Origin: Eumeta japonica
Lineage: Eukaryota > Arthropoda > Insecta > Lepidoptera > Psychidae
NCBI GenBank assembly: GCA_005406025.1
Contig: BGZK01000218.1
Location: forward strand, 1-64,000
Reading direction: 5' to 3'
DNA length: 64,000 nucleotides
Shown: positions 11,291 through 23,410 of the stretch, one piece after another
Numbering within the stretch: the stretch's first letter is position 1
Layout of the letters: every line of letters starts with the position of its first letter
The notes under the pieces: generated by a model
Databases searched by the model: none
The model's input: the letters and a program-made list of their open reading frames with translations, nothing else
What the model was told of the DNA's origin: nothing
Translations under genes and position numbers: made by a program

Positions 11291-12654
11291 ATATAAAAAG
11301 CTTGTTAATGTACAATAATTTCAGCTGCTTATGTACGAGGAAAAAAGGTCTATCGTTAGCAACCCTGCTCTACATGATTGTCAAACTATTAGTGCGCGAT
11401 TGACCGTTGCATAGGAACGATATGTGTAAGAGGGGACAGAATTCACTGCATAAAATAAAATACGATAAAATTTGTGTATCTACAAATAAAATATATATAT
11501 AGAATAAGTATGAATTTAAGTATATTAGACATTTATGGTATAAATTTAACGATTTATAGTCAACATCTACCATCTTTTTTGCCGCTTGTTTTCAACTAGT
11601 CTGAGGAGAATACATGTTTGTATAATACTTATATGCACTCAAAAGATAAATAACAATTGTCACAACCAATTCGAGGTCCATCATTCATCTAGGCAATCCC
11701 GTAACTAAACACTGGCAATTGTGTAGTCGGCCGTGTAATATTCATTATGCGACCGACTACATGCGACTGGACATTTGGTCACAATTATGTGCCATAAAGC
11801 AATTGTTGACAATGAGAGATAGTGAAGTGGGGTTTCATGCCGACGCACAATCTTCAAAAGCTGTCTGCACTTTTTATACTAGAACGTACAACCAATATTA
11901 TTTATATTCATCAGTAGTAGAATTACTCTAGAAATATGATTTCACTTCAGAAGTGAATATTCACTTCTAAAGTGATTATTTTGATTTATAAATCATTACC
12001 TTAATTTAAATCTTCTTAATCTAAAATGTCAACATTTTATAAAGTTGTTGTAAGTTGTGATTCTAATATTCTATTGATTTCATCTATGATTGATTTTAAT
12101 GTAGGTTCAGATATAGGTAAAGACTCGGTACACACAAATCGTGAACGAAATTGATGTATGGTTAACTGAAATGTCGTTAATGCGTCAGGAAATAAATTAT
12201 CTGTAGTTGATGGACTTAATTGGTTTTTTGTTTTGCAACGGTTGTTTTAGAACTTACAAATTCATAAGTAAAATATTTCTCATGAGTCGAGATAAATGAT
12301 TTAAAATAATCTCTTTGATAAATACTTTCAATATATTCAAAATAATATTTTGTATTTTGAGATTATGAGTTTATCTTAGTTTAAAAATAAAATGTCATTA
12401 TAAATAATTATTTATTATGTGATAAGGTTTTATATAAGGAGAATAACATTAATTTTAGAATTTGAAGAACATGTTTTATTGAAACAATTTCTTAAAATAA
12501 AACTCAAAACTTAAACTATCTTTATTTCGTACGTTACAATATAACACTGGAAATACGTTATTAGAGTACAATGCACAAGATTTTGAAAAAAAATTATCCT
12601 TATTCTAATCTGATAAAAGCTAATAATTGGCAAAAAAAGTGAAGTGCGGGCAAT
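11291..12654. other. Intergenic sequence, nothing recognised
   Basis: AT-rich. Around 11948-11985 there are small overlapping palindromes of the form TCACTTCAGAAGTGA and TTCACTTCTAAAGTGA. No gene seen. Confidence 0.45.
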
Positions 12655-12780
12655 GATTATAGCGACAGAGGTGGTGCTCCAATGGACAAGAGCATTGCCT
12701 TTGAACCACACAGTATTGAGTTTGAATCCTAACTACAGTCCAATTGACTTTTAGCTGATTCTCAATAAATCAAAATCAAA
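12655..12780 (+). repeat. Possible tRNA-derived SINE fragment
   Basis: GGTGGTGCTCCAATGGACAA (about 12670) and GAGTTTGAATCC (12718-12729) have the spacing and flavour of RNA polymerase III A and B boxes in insect SINEs. They do not fold as a clean tRNA by eye. Tentative. Confidence 0.4.
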
Positions 12781-14035
12781 ACCACTCATTCCGTGCCTCG
12801 GATAGTGTGTTCAACTGTCGGTCCTGAACGTTGTAAAAAGCACTATTGACATCTATCATTAACAGCTCTCAGCCCGCAAACACTGTACGAAACTCTGCTG
12901 CTATGAAGTTGGTCATTAAAGCGTCCCAATGGCGTAAAATAGAAACGCGGGAGAGAAGAAGGAAGGGTTGGGGAGCGTTATATCTGCGCATTGCTTTATG
13001 CAGAGACAATTCAGAGTGGTAGAGTTTTGTGCTTTGAATAATGCATGCGTTTTAGGACTCATTTGTCGTTCAGAAGGCAGTTTTCCCTCAAGAAGAACGA
13101 GCAAAAAATTTGAGGGTAGCTTATGATTATTTTATATAAAAATAATTAAAATTCAATTATATACTACATATATAAAGAGCAGTTAATATCAATGGGCATC
13201 TATCGCATAACTATACAGAAATTTTATAATTCTGTTTTTTATAGAGTTGGTCTAATAATAGCTTTTAATTTATACGAGGATAAATTTTGTATATTTAAAG
13301 GTACCGCATCGAACATGCACAAACTCAGCGCCCTAAAATAGTTAGTATTTTTATGTACTTTTACTTTCAAACTTTATAATTATATTCGAACGAGATTATT
13401 TTACACAATTTTTCTATGAAATAATTATGGTCGATGGATCATAATTGACACTTCATGAAGTAGAACCAGCATATTAACTATTTGTCGTTTTACTAAGGAA
13501 TTTGTTTTTTGCTACATTAATAGAGACAAAGTTTATTGTATTCTTCTATCGCATTTTTTTTTTATTAAAAGCAACAATGATTTTATGTCATCGGTTATTC
13601 AAGTGAATGACTTGAAATTTTCAAATATGTTCTTATAGAAATTTTTTTTCTGCATCACGCATAAATCTATAATAAACCTGGTTTATTAACACAAATGAAC
13701 ACCAAAAAAATTATGAAGAAAACAGAAAATTTTCATGAAAAATTTAGAATAATTAAGTCTTTTTACATATTTTACAAATCTGTTGTGAAATAAATTACTA
13801 AGTACGACAATTTTTTTTCAATTATTTGAACAAATATCGGAACAAAAACTAAGTACTAGCTCATAAAAGGTAATTCCAGATGCTCTTAAGCCCTTTCCTG
13901 TTCTGGAGCCGCAATCTTATATAATGCAATCAAGCATTTTTTAACTAACCATCACGCATACGGTCAGATGTCAAATGACAAAACGTGTGGCTGGGTTTTG
14001 AAATCCGGTTAGGTTGTAATGGAACATACCATGAC
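12781..14035. other. Intergenic sequence, nothing recognised
   Basis: AT-rich, with many A and T runs. A frame on the minus strand at 12916-13104 looks like chance. No gene or repeat family identified. Confidence 0.45.
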
Positions 14036-14043
14036 GTTGATGG

Positions 14044-14230
14044 CAGTGGCGGCGCTAGGCGTCGGCGACCGCCGACGGCCTCGCGCCTGAAGGGGCCTCG
14101 CAAACAAGAAAGTTTTGCCTACAAGTTATTAAAAAGATGCCTCGCAAAAAGTTTTGCTTACAAGTTATTAAAAAGAGGCCTCGCAAACCTGATGTCGCCG
14201 ACGTCCACGAGTGGTGTAGCGCCGCCACTG
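14044..14230 (+). mobile_element. hAT-like miniature element, copy 2 (with internal duplication)
   Basis: It has the same inverted ends as copy 1 (CAGTGGCGGCGCTA at 14044, complement ending 14230) and a different perfect 8-bp duplication GTTGATGG (14036-14043 and 14231-14238). It is 30 bp longer than copy 1 because a unit of about 40 bp beginning GCCTCGCAAA and ending ATTAAAAAGA is present twice (about 14095-14138 and 14139-14177). An open frame through it (13985-14266) is not a gene. Confidence 0.85.
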
Positions 14231-14238
14231 GTTGATGG

Positions 14239-17200
14239 TATAGATATCTTTATGTGTTTTACTTAATCGTAGACAAATAAATGAAAAGTATGTTGTGCGA
14301 ATAATTATACACTGGTACAATATCTATCATGTGGTATTTTTTGTGTAAAAAGAGAGCGCATTAAACCCAAGTAATTGTTTTTTACTCTCTTATAGCATCA
14401 CCGCAGTACTCGCACCTACAATTAACCTTCAACTGTAACAGGAAAATGTTAGAATCTTCAGAACTGCTCGACTACTTTGAAAGCATTTTGTGCTCATTTC
14501 GTGACTCAAGAACGATATTTAAAATTTATTCTCTAATATAACGTAAATACAATTACAGTTTATAATTCAATAAATGTGTTGCCGAGGGGTTTCCAACACA
14601 TCAATTGTCTGGCAATGGATGTCCTGATTTCTAATGGTGTCCCGTTACTATTTATACTATAATTTTGGAGCAGTGATTTAAAAATTTACTACCCGTTATC
14701 TATCAAAGTCAGCACGACTCAATGTTCATACTAAGCCAACCATTTTTACTTGTAGTGTATGAAAAAAAATCTGCCTTTGTAAGATGACAAAATTCTGGCA
14801 TTCATGGGTTCTTGCTCTATAATCGTAATACATATTAAAAATCTTTATTATAATAAATACAATAAAATAGTATTTCATTAGAGAAAAAGCAACAGTTATG
14901 GTTTTTTAACGTGACGTGACGAAATTTTTCCGCCACAGCATATATTTCGAAACATAGAAAAAACTTAAAGTCATATAAATATTTTCATATGAAATTTTGA
15001 TTCTATGTAATTAGATGAAGAGTTACATCCATATATTGAATAATTTGTGTAAACTTAAATTTTTCTTTAATAATTATATTCCAATGTAATAAAATAACTT
15101 ACCCCTTTTGTGGAATTTAACGTGTATTCTAACGTGTTTCTCCTACCTCATATTTGTTTTTTATATTTTCACAGCAAACTAAGCACGACTTCAATATGAT
15201 TTGATTTATTTGTATTTAAACCGTTTTGTCGATATAATATTCATGTAAGTTTTAAATTTTTGAAGATTTGAAATGCGTTACCGTAGCCCAAAGTCATGGG
15301 ATAAGAAAAACGTCATGATAAATATCTAGCAATTTTCATTTTAAGTATTCCTATCGAATGTTAAAGATCAGTAGAGCAAAGATTTTGAGTATTCTCTTAA
15401 TTTTAATTTTTTTCATATGGCCGTTTGTGTTACCATGAGTTACTAAAAATTTTATCTCCTGTCAATATGCTGTCAGTTCTGGTCACTGCTGATAGAAGTT
15501 ATATGACATTTCTAGTGTCAGAAAGGTTTAATTAATTTGGTATTGGGAGGTATAATGATAATATTATTTTATTTATTTATGTACGTAAAGATTACGCTAT
15601 GAAGTAAAAATTAAATTTGTTTCGTGTCTCTTGATTTAGGATTGTTTTAAGTATCCTAAAGTGATAGTTTTATGTGTATAATATTTAATAATGAACTCTA
15701 TGTTTGAATGATTTTTTTATGAAAGGTAAATAGTCAACTTAATAGACCAATTTTAGTCAAACGTAATACAAAATAACTCTGATATTGTGTCATCGGTTAA
15801 TGAGTTGCAACAGATTGCAGGTAAGACTTTCGTTCTTAAAATATAAATATATGTAGGTATATGTAAGTGTAACCAAAAAAACTTGTACTGTGTATATATA
15901 ATCTAATTTATTAGAATTACTTTTGTTCACTTTTTTGTAAAATATTAATGTACATATAGCTTTTGCCAAAATATTGAAAATAATATGGATTATATACTCA
16001 ATACTTAATAACAAAATAATAGATATGAAGTATCTTGTTAGAATATAATTAAAACTAATATTTTATGGTTTAAAATATACATATTTCTCTACAATAATTA
16101 TGGAACTTTATTACAAAAATATCTTTTTAAATTGATACTTTCCAAACCAAGCTTATAGTAATCACTTAAATGGGTAAAAATTATATGCTGTTACCAATTC
16201 TTATAATAGATTTTTACTTTGTCATGATAGATATACTCAAATATTATGTACAAATAATTGTTTATGACTCGGGTTAAAGAGTAAATGACACACAAATTAA
16301 GTATAGTATATATTACACAATATATATATATATTTACATTAAAAGCGGATTCCTCATAAGGTGTAGGCACGAGTTGTGGGCAGGCAGATATATGGCTAAT
16401 TAAGGCCAATGTAGTAAATTGAAAATGAAATGACACTAATACTGATACTTCTACCCTAGGGCAACCAAGGGTGCTAGTCTGCCCCTAATTTACTTTAATA
16501 AATTAACTTAAAATGGTATAATGTAGCCAATTTCTATCTTTCATATATAAAAGCAAGGATAAATAGGAATACAAAATATATAGGAATATAATAATATATA
16601 AGAATTAAAGCAAGGAAATGAGAACAAGAATATGCATATTTTATGTCTATATAATATGTGTTTGAGTATAGATTAAATAATTAAGGAATGAAAATTATAT
16701 TAAAATATGTATAGTTGGATTATTGGCATTTTGAACTGTAAAATTGGAATTTTTGCTACAAATTTGTTGTCTAAGCAAGTTTTTTTAGCTTACATTTCAC
16801 AAACTACTTATCAGGCAAAACTTGTGGTATCGATTTTATATAATACATAATGTGATATGTGGTACAATTTTATTTCCTAAGTGGAATGAAGTAAAATGTC
16901 TAGTTTGTGTGTTTATTATCTCTTTGTTATGAGCTACTTTCTATGTAATCTATAGAACCACAATCAATTTATATTCTTTTCTCATATTAATAGTGGTGGC
17001 CTTAGGGGGTGGCGAGTTGGGCAATAGCCTAGGATCTCATTCTTGCAGGGCTTTTGGGTGACACCTATAATAGAAATTCTGGTTAATCATAGTATATTGC
17101 ATATACTTATCAATATGAATAGTACCTAATATTAATCTGTCATACTCATATAAAAAGAGTGAATTATGGCATCAAAATTGATGAATAAATAACCAGTGAA

Positions 17201-17449
17201 ACAATATTTTTCTGCAAGTTGACAGCAAAATTTAATAGAATGAAAAACTGGCCAAGAGCTTGTCGGACCATGCTCACTGTGGGGTGTTCCAAAGCCATTA
17301 CTGTAAAGATATGCACTGCAGAGAAAAACTACACTTTTACATTTTGTTCATGTTTCCCGCCCAAAATAGATATAAGCACTTTAGTCACCTATAACTAGTG
17401 AAACAAGTAGGTATATCGAGAATTACTCTGAAACTGGTGTAAACTAAAT
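14239..17449. other. Intergenic sequence, nothing recognised
   Basis: Strongly AT-rich. A TA run lies at about 16318-16332. A patch at 16990-17070 (GTGGTGGCCTTAGGGGGTGG...) is richer in G and may be the edge of a repeat. No gene seen on either strand. Confidence 0.45.
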
Positions 17450-18010
17450 TGCACCAGAAATATAGTGTATCTTCATGGCATTTACATCCTTTTGTTGAGA
17501 ATTGCAATGTTCGGGCAATAACTCAAAAAAAGTATATTCAATCATCTTCAAAATTTTTTTTTTCAAAGTATTTATTAAGCATTAACTTTGTGATTTTTTC
17601 CACATTATTCGGACATATGGTTTAAAAAATAAAGGGGGTCACAATTTTTGCTAATTTCGGATCGATTTTTTCTGAAAATATGCAATCAGTCACAAAAATT
17701 CTTTATAAACCTTAAAGTGTTTTTAAAAGTACTGTCCAAATATATACCACATGTTGATGTTTGCTGAAAAAAAAATTTTCAGCTTTTATTACGTGTACAA
17801 ACTGCGTTACCTAGAAATATTTATTTTTGTTATTTAACTATTAAACTAAGTAGCGGCTTATACAAGACACCTATACTTTGAATTTCATTAATATATATCT
17901 TATGGTATTTGAGTAAAATACCTGTGATATCGGACAGACGGACTGACGGACATAACGAAACTATAAGGGTTTCATTTTTGCCGTTTTGGCTCGGAACCCC
18001 GAAAATTGGT
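17450..18010 (-). repeat. GTTCCG/GGAACC-ended dispersed repeat, copy 1 (minus)
   Basis: It reads on the minus strand from the GGGGTTCCGAGCC end near 18000. Its complement matches 55145-55750 over several hundred bases. Shared landmarks are the GTCCGTC run, the TATACAAGACACCTATA segment, CAGCAAACATCAAC, and CAAAAGGA.GTAAATGCCATGAAGATAC. The two copies are diverged and inverted relative to each other. Confidence 0.7.
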
Positions 18011-19009
18011 AAGTATTTTTTAGATTTCGTTTTCAAATTTTTCACATTCAAGTTTAACTGAAAGGATTTTTTTCCTATATTTCAAATAATTCAGGATGTT
18101 TTTTTCGAATACTTTTTTTTTTGTAACAATAACATGTACTACAATGTAGTCATATTTTTTTAAATACAGAATGAAATCAAACATGCATTTTTCCATAAAT
18201 AGTCATAATTTCCTCCTTTTTTAGAACAACTTTACCAAAGTAACTATAGCAAAAATATATCATTGAAAATATGCTTATAAAGAACATAAATTAATAAAGC
18301 GAAAACCTTGCTCGGCTCGTGCGTACTGCTGCGTACGCGTGCTCCGCGCGGGGCGATGTGAAAGTCACCGACGGTATTATTATATTAGTCTCTGATTTTC
18401 CAATTATATTCCACTTACCTTTAAACAAACAAGGCAAACTAAAGCAAATTATCGCGTAAACGATTTTTCACGCAACTTACGGACTCGCAGTTAGCAATGT
18501 CATCTCTGCGAATTCTCCAACAATAAATCATGTTTGCATATTCAATAGCAGTGAAAGACATTGTTAGTTAAACACTTTAACATTAATCACACATAATCTT
18601 AGTTTCAAAAACGTCAATATCGTAAATATAACATTTTATAACAAAATACGTAAACTTCTAAAATCGTGCGCCCGGTTGTTGACCGAATTTTTTACAGAGT
18701 AAAAATTTTATACTCGGAAAATAAACAAAAAACAGTTGTCTCTACAGGCCATCCCTAAAACTAACCACTATTTTCGAGCTTGAAGTGTTCAAAAGTATGT
18801 TGATCAGTGTAAGCTCTTTAAGCTCGAAATATTCTTGTCATATGTTTTTGACCTATTCGAATTAAAAAAAAAAATGTTTTTAAATGGTTTTGAACTCGAA
18901 AAGCTCAATAACATACGAATAAAAATTCTTCAATAACATTGTCTATCCATTAAATTAACCTATTTCGAATTTGAGGCCATGGATACAGTTTTTACATCCC
19001 AAAAATTGT
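18011..19009. other. Intergenic sequence with a small GC-rich patch
   Basis: A short G+C-rich patch at 18308-18373 includes GCGTACTGCTGCGTACGC and a CGCGCGG run. No open frame with recognisable protein crosses it. It might be a regulatory island or a repeat remnant. Confidence 0.4.
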
Positions 19010-19220
19010 GATAGAAATTTTAGAGTCAAGCCATCTTCAAAATTTAAAGGGTATTTTGAAATAACAGTTTTTTGGAAATTTTCCGTCAACGGTAACTCTC
19101 GAGCAAATCAATTGATTTTGCTCCTGTTTATTGCATTTAATGTAGTTCTTCAAGAGACAAAAATGCGACAGAATTTCAAAAATTGACCTGACTACAAATT
19201 TCAATTGCTTTTTAAATGGA
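19010..19220 (+). repeat. Dispersed repeat with AACGGTAWCTC motif (copy 1)
   Basis: The stretch TCCGTCAACGGTAACTCTCGAG with TCAATTGATTTTG parallels GTTAACGGTATCTCACGAAC with TCAATCAATTTTG at 35565-35605. Both lie in a similar AT context. Boundaries are not clear. Confidence 0.45.
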
Positions 19221-21419
19221 AATTTATAATAATGATATTTCTCAGAAGAAACAACTGATTTTAATCTTATTGCAATGGCGTGCACAGAGATTTCAGACAG
19301 GGTATGCATGGCTAAAAAAACTTACCAGTTCCAGTATTGTTTCGGTCGAACGTATCGACGGTGGGTACCATCTACCTTATTTGATTTACCGTATGGCGCC
19401 ATTGGCTTCACGTGATGATTGTTCACGACTATCATGAACACCTAAAAAGTGATTGATGATAACATAATAGGTCAATTTAATGATATCCAAAGTGGCCCTT
19501 GAAAAGGTCATGAGGTGTTAAATTTGCTTTCTCTATATAAATTAATTAAAATTCAAATTGGTTTTGTAAATAAGTATGATTTTTGAAAAAGATGCGTTAG
19601 TGACTGGAATCATAACTGTTGGAAATATTTATGTTACATGGTTTGAATATAAATTTTGAATGAGATAGAGTTGAAGTGAAATGTTCCCATGGTTTTTGGT
19701 TCATCCGATTGATAAACGCATTGGAGCTCATTCCCAAGATGATCTTCCTTAAAAAAGAGTTGTCATCCATATTGATTAGGTGAAAGATAGATTCATCTAG
19801 AAAATTCGTACATAGTATCCACGAGCATTTAGGTTAAAAAATTTCATGTCTTAAATTTTTGTAGTGACTACGACACTTATTCCAAACATTGTCTATAATC
19901 TCGCAAAACACGCGCATGTTGTTGAACATTGTCAATAGCGCGTTTTCTTTTAGGTTATAAAATTTAGTTCTGATCCACGAATGTTATAACCTTTTTAATT
20001 TTTCGGATATAGTAAACAATGTTACTATTCTTTTCTGTGATATTTCATACAAAATGTCTGCCTTAGGAAATATTTCTGAAAACGTATTTAGAAAAAAAAA
20101 AGAAAAATAAATATATTCCCATCGTAACCAATTTAACCTTATCTTCAAAAGATAGCGATGAAAAATCAGCAGGTTTTAATTTATTTAAACACACTTCCGC
20201 GGCATAGGTGTGTATATTTTATTCATTATTACAGATGTAATTTTAATTTTTTGCAATAAATTTACTAAATAACTATTTAAAAACAGTTAATCACTTGCGC
20301 AAAGAAAGGCGATCAGAATAAAATAGCGAAAAACTGTGCACTTACGATATGGATGGGTTGCAATACTAATAAGCTTAGCCTAGTAAAGCTTTTGGCCACA
20401 TGTTTGAAGTGCACGCGCCTGTCCCATCGATGGCAATAATGCAGTTTTTCAAGTACAACAGACATTTTAGGATTCCAAAAATCGATTCTACTATAAGTTT
20501 CATAGTTAGAAAGAAATTGTCCTACAACTATATCTTTTCAACCAATCGATTGATTTTGAATTCGTATTCCATATATGACGGAGATGTGACTATAAAGAAC
20601 CCTTAAATGTTAAATCTTAGACATAGCCACAGACATAATTTTTAAATCCTATGCATTTATATCGTTTAAGGGCTTTATTTTTATATCTACTATTGAACAC
20701 GGTAAATGGCAAGGCGATTGAGTTCTAAAAATTTTATTCTTTAATTTTGTCGCTTATCAGAACGTATATTATGATCCCAAAGTTAACCTTTCCCCCCTCG
20801 TAATTCATAGTTATGTACATAGTTGGTGTTAAGGTCGAATTCTGTGGTGTTTGATGTAGGCATTAGTACTTGCACAACTCTGTTAACTCAGCGTTGTTTT
20901 GACGTTTAAATTTCTGTTCTTTATGTTTCGATAGATATGAAATAGAATATTTCCCGACGCCAGTCGAGAAATTGCACTCATTTTTTAATTTCGTTTTGTG
21001 TAACAACAAATCGCACAACGACAATACGAAAAGATTGAAAAATCATAATATTTGAAAATCCTAAATTTACTTTATTTCTCTTTTGCGTTTTTTCGTCAAT
21101 CATCAGTAATATCCACTTTAAAAACATATACTTTGCATAAAGAACAATGCCTTCGCAAAGATCTTCCCCGCCCAGGTCCTCGCGATTATTACGGCGCCGC
21201 TGCATTAAGAGAAAAAGGAAAGAAACGAAAATTCATTAATAACATGACGATGTTATTAATTGTGGAATTACAAGTAATAAACTAAAACCTTATTGCGGAA
21301 AATACGACTAAAATAATATAAATGAGCCAGGTGTCTGATTGAGTGGTAATAATTACGGAACAGAAGTAGACATGTTAATTTGTGGGATGTCAACTTTTAT
21401 TCGGGTATTATTCGCAGCT
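19221..21419. other. Intergenic sequence, nothing recognised
   Basis: It includes a patch at 19270-19440 (CAATGGCGTGCACAGAG... to GGCGCCATTGGCTTCACG) that looks like a decayed repeat, otherwise unclassified AT-rich DNA. Short open frames at 20400, 21052 and on the minus strand at 20978 have no family resemblance. Confidence 0.4.
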
Positions 21420-21735
21420 AACGAGACTCGTTTGTCGAAATATGATAGGTAGCTTAGAAGCAACACGGGAACAGATGAACTTAATATAATACATACATAG
21501 CTTACTAAAATTCTAGCTTTTCATAGTCACGGGTAAAAAAATCGACTGTCGCATTACGTCTAGTCTATCTGTCGTTCCGGCATATGCAGCCTAAACGAAC
21601 ATTTCGGATGTGATTTTATAAATCATACGCAATTATCGAGTTAGTTCAAGAGCAGCACGGAAACAGACAAGCCTACTAAAATCATAACCCTTCGTAATCG
21701 GGTAAGAAGATTAAAACTGTTTTTTCTTCGTTCGG
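21420..21735 (+). repeat. Dispersed repeat, two related segments
   Basis: GGTAGCTTAGAAGCAACACGGGAACAG (21450-21476 region) and GAGCAGCACGGAAACAGACAAGCC (21649-21673 region) are followed by similar text (TACTAAAATTCTAGC / TACTAAAATCATAACC). This indicates two diverged copies. Related text occurs at 28425-28520 and 52200-52330. Confidence 0.5.
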
Positions 21736-21861
21736 ACACCATTACTACCAAACGTATATTTGTAATACTATAGATTTAAAAATATATTTGCATTTTCGTC
21801 CTTCGGTCTCTCGCTAACGGCTGGATGAATTGTACTTAAATTTTTGTATAGAGGTAGACTA

Positions 21862-21893
21862 TATCCTATACGAGATAGTCCTCGTATAGGATA
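21862..21893. repeat. Perfect 13-bp hairpin, 6-base loop
   Basis: TATCCTATACGAG (21862-21874) and its exact complement (21881-21893) are separated by ATAGTC. Far beyond chance for a given site. Function unknown. Confidence 0.8.
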
Positions 21894-21939
21894 CCTTTTA
21901 TCAACCCTGCCTTTTATGTAAAAAGTGTGTAGTATGTTA

Positions 21940-22050
21940 TTATTAGCATCAATGCCCAAGGGTTCATCAAATCGATATTGAAATTGAGAACGAAACCGGG
22001 ACCGGACCCGAAGTTGAACTGGAAAGGACATCGAGAACATGTGATTCATT
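21940..22050 (-). repeat. GATTCC-like periodic tract (minus)
   Basis: On the plus strand it reads GAACGAAACCGGGACCGGACC and similar, the complement of the six-base periodic tract seen elsewhere in the window. Confidence 0.5.
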
Positions 22051-22127
22051 AAAAAAAAACTTTCCTAAATTTTAATTTACGTTCCACGGAGTGGACGTGA
22101 AGTTAGTTTTATATCCTACTAATATTA

Positions 22128-22640
22128 TTGACTAGCTATTGCCCGCGACTTCGTTCGCGTAGTTGTTATATAATATAAGAACATTTTAAAAAGTCATAAA
22201 AGCTGTCCTCCGTTTCTTCGTGGTCCTTCAAGCCTCATAGAAAATTTTGGACGTCATGTTATGGGGTTTTCTTCAAAGCTACATTGTTTATTGCGAGATT
22301 TCTTCCTTTATATGAAAATTATTGATTTAAAAATTAAGTAATTTATGGATAGTTGGATACATTTTTTCTGTAACAGGCGCACTGTCAATTAGTTAACGGT
22401 AAGTAGGTACCATTTATCTAAACCTATTTAGTAGGTACTTCAAATTGAAAAGTGAGAAAATTTTGAATGTGCTCTCTCTTTAGCCTCTAGGTAATGTAGT
22501 GTAATAAATTGTGTCCTCAGTTAAGCAGTCGATTACTTCTATTAAAACACAAAAACTTTTGTCCCATTATTTGGTCCATTAGTTTTTGAGTAATGTTGAA
22601 ACAAATACATATACAAACACAAACATTTTAAAAGCGGTTG
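22128..22640 (+). repeat. Dispersed repeat headed by GCCCGCGACTTCGTTCGCG
   Basis: It starts near ACTAGCTATTGCCCGCGACT. It continues through text such as ATTAGTTTTTGAGTAATGTT and ends in ACAAATACATATACAAACAC. This head and tail are familiar from lepidopteran retroposon 3' ends. Boundaries approximate. Confidence 0.6.
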
Positions 22641-22649
22641 TTTTGCTGT

Positions 22650-22720
22650 CTATATTATGATATAGTACGTACAGTACATATATTATTATGATATAGTACG
22701 TACTGTATCATAGATTTTGA
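22650..22720. repeat. Short tandem duplication around a GTACGTAC palindrome
   Basis: ATTATGATATAGTACGTAC occurs twice within about 30 bp (from about 22654 and 22685). The second copy extends to a near-palindrome GATATAGTACGTACTGTATC. Confidence 0.6.
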
Positions 22721-23019
22721 AAATACTTTTTTTTCAAAATATATGTAATGTACAGATTTGGCATCCTTACGATTTTATTATATGTATAGATGTGAAAGTT
22801 AATGAAAGTTTGTATGCTTATTCATTACCGAATCACGCTTTAACGACTGAACAAAATTAAATAAAACTTTGCATAGCTTATACATCAGAATAACATATAC
22901 GTTATAATTTATAAACCTGTGTACGGACATTTGCTGACGGCTTCGCTTGCGTGATCGTAGAACGCATTCTTTACTTATGAAGTCTGTTTTTTATAACAAC
23001 AATTTTAAAAAGAGGTTAA

Positions 23020-23406
23020 AGTTCAATATCGGTTCGGGATCGGAATCGCGAGTAGGATCGGGTTTAGAAGCAAGAGCGTAAATGAGATCGTTTAATAATA
23101 ATAAAAAATAGTGGCTTTGTGTTTTTGAATAGAGAACAGGACCAAGATGGGGATCATGGTTGATAACATTGTCAATTGATATAAGAGATGAAAGAACTCG
23201 TTGCATGTCCATGCGCGAAAAGTCGCGGGTAATTATGCATATTTTGAACAAATTCAGAATCTAAATCAGAACCCGAATCGAAATCAAAAACGAAGCCAGG
23301 ACTGAAATCAAAATAAGCAACATCGGGATCATGGCTGACAGCGTGATCGGTCAATATAAAAGATTCATTCGATGTCCATGCGGACGGAGCGGCGGGCAAA
23401 AGCTAT
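23020..23406 (-). repeat. Two tandem copies of the CCCGCGGCTCCG + GATTCC-tract repeat (minus)
   Basis: Read on the minus strand, each copy has a head (GCCCGCCGCTCCGTCCGCAT near 23395-23376; a weaker one near 23230-23202). ATGGACAT..GAATGAATC and TATATTGACCGATCACG follow, then a run of GATCCCGATG-like units. The two copies lie head to tail at about 23240-23406 and 23020-23230. The minus open frames there are products of the six-base periodicity. Confidence 0.65.
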
Positions 23407-23410
23407 TATA

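Noticed and set aside
12661..12735. tRNA gene
   Set aside because: B-box-like text is present but no cloverleaf with paired acceptor stem can be drawn by eye. Called a possible SINE instead.
13985..14266. 93-residue Arg/Lys-rich open frame
   Set aside because: It lies across the hAT-like miniature element. The matching antisense frame occurs in the other copy (9046-9252). G+C-rich inverted ends create it.
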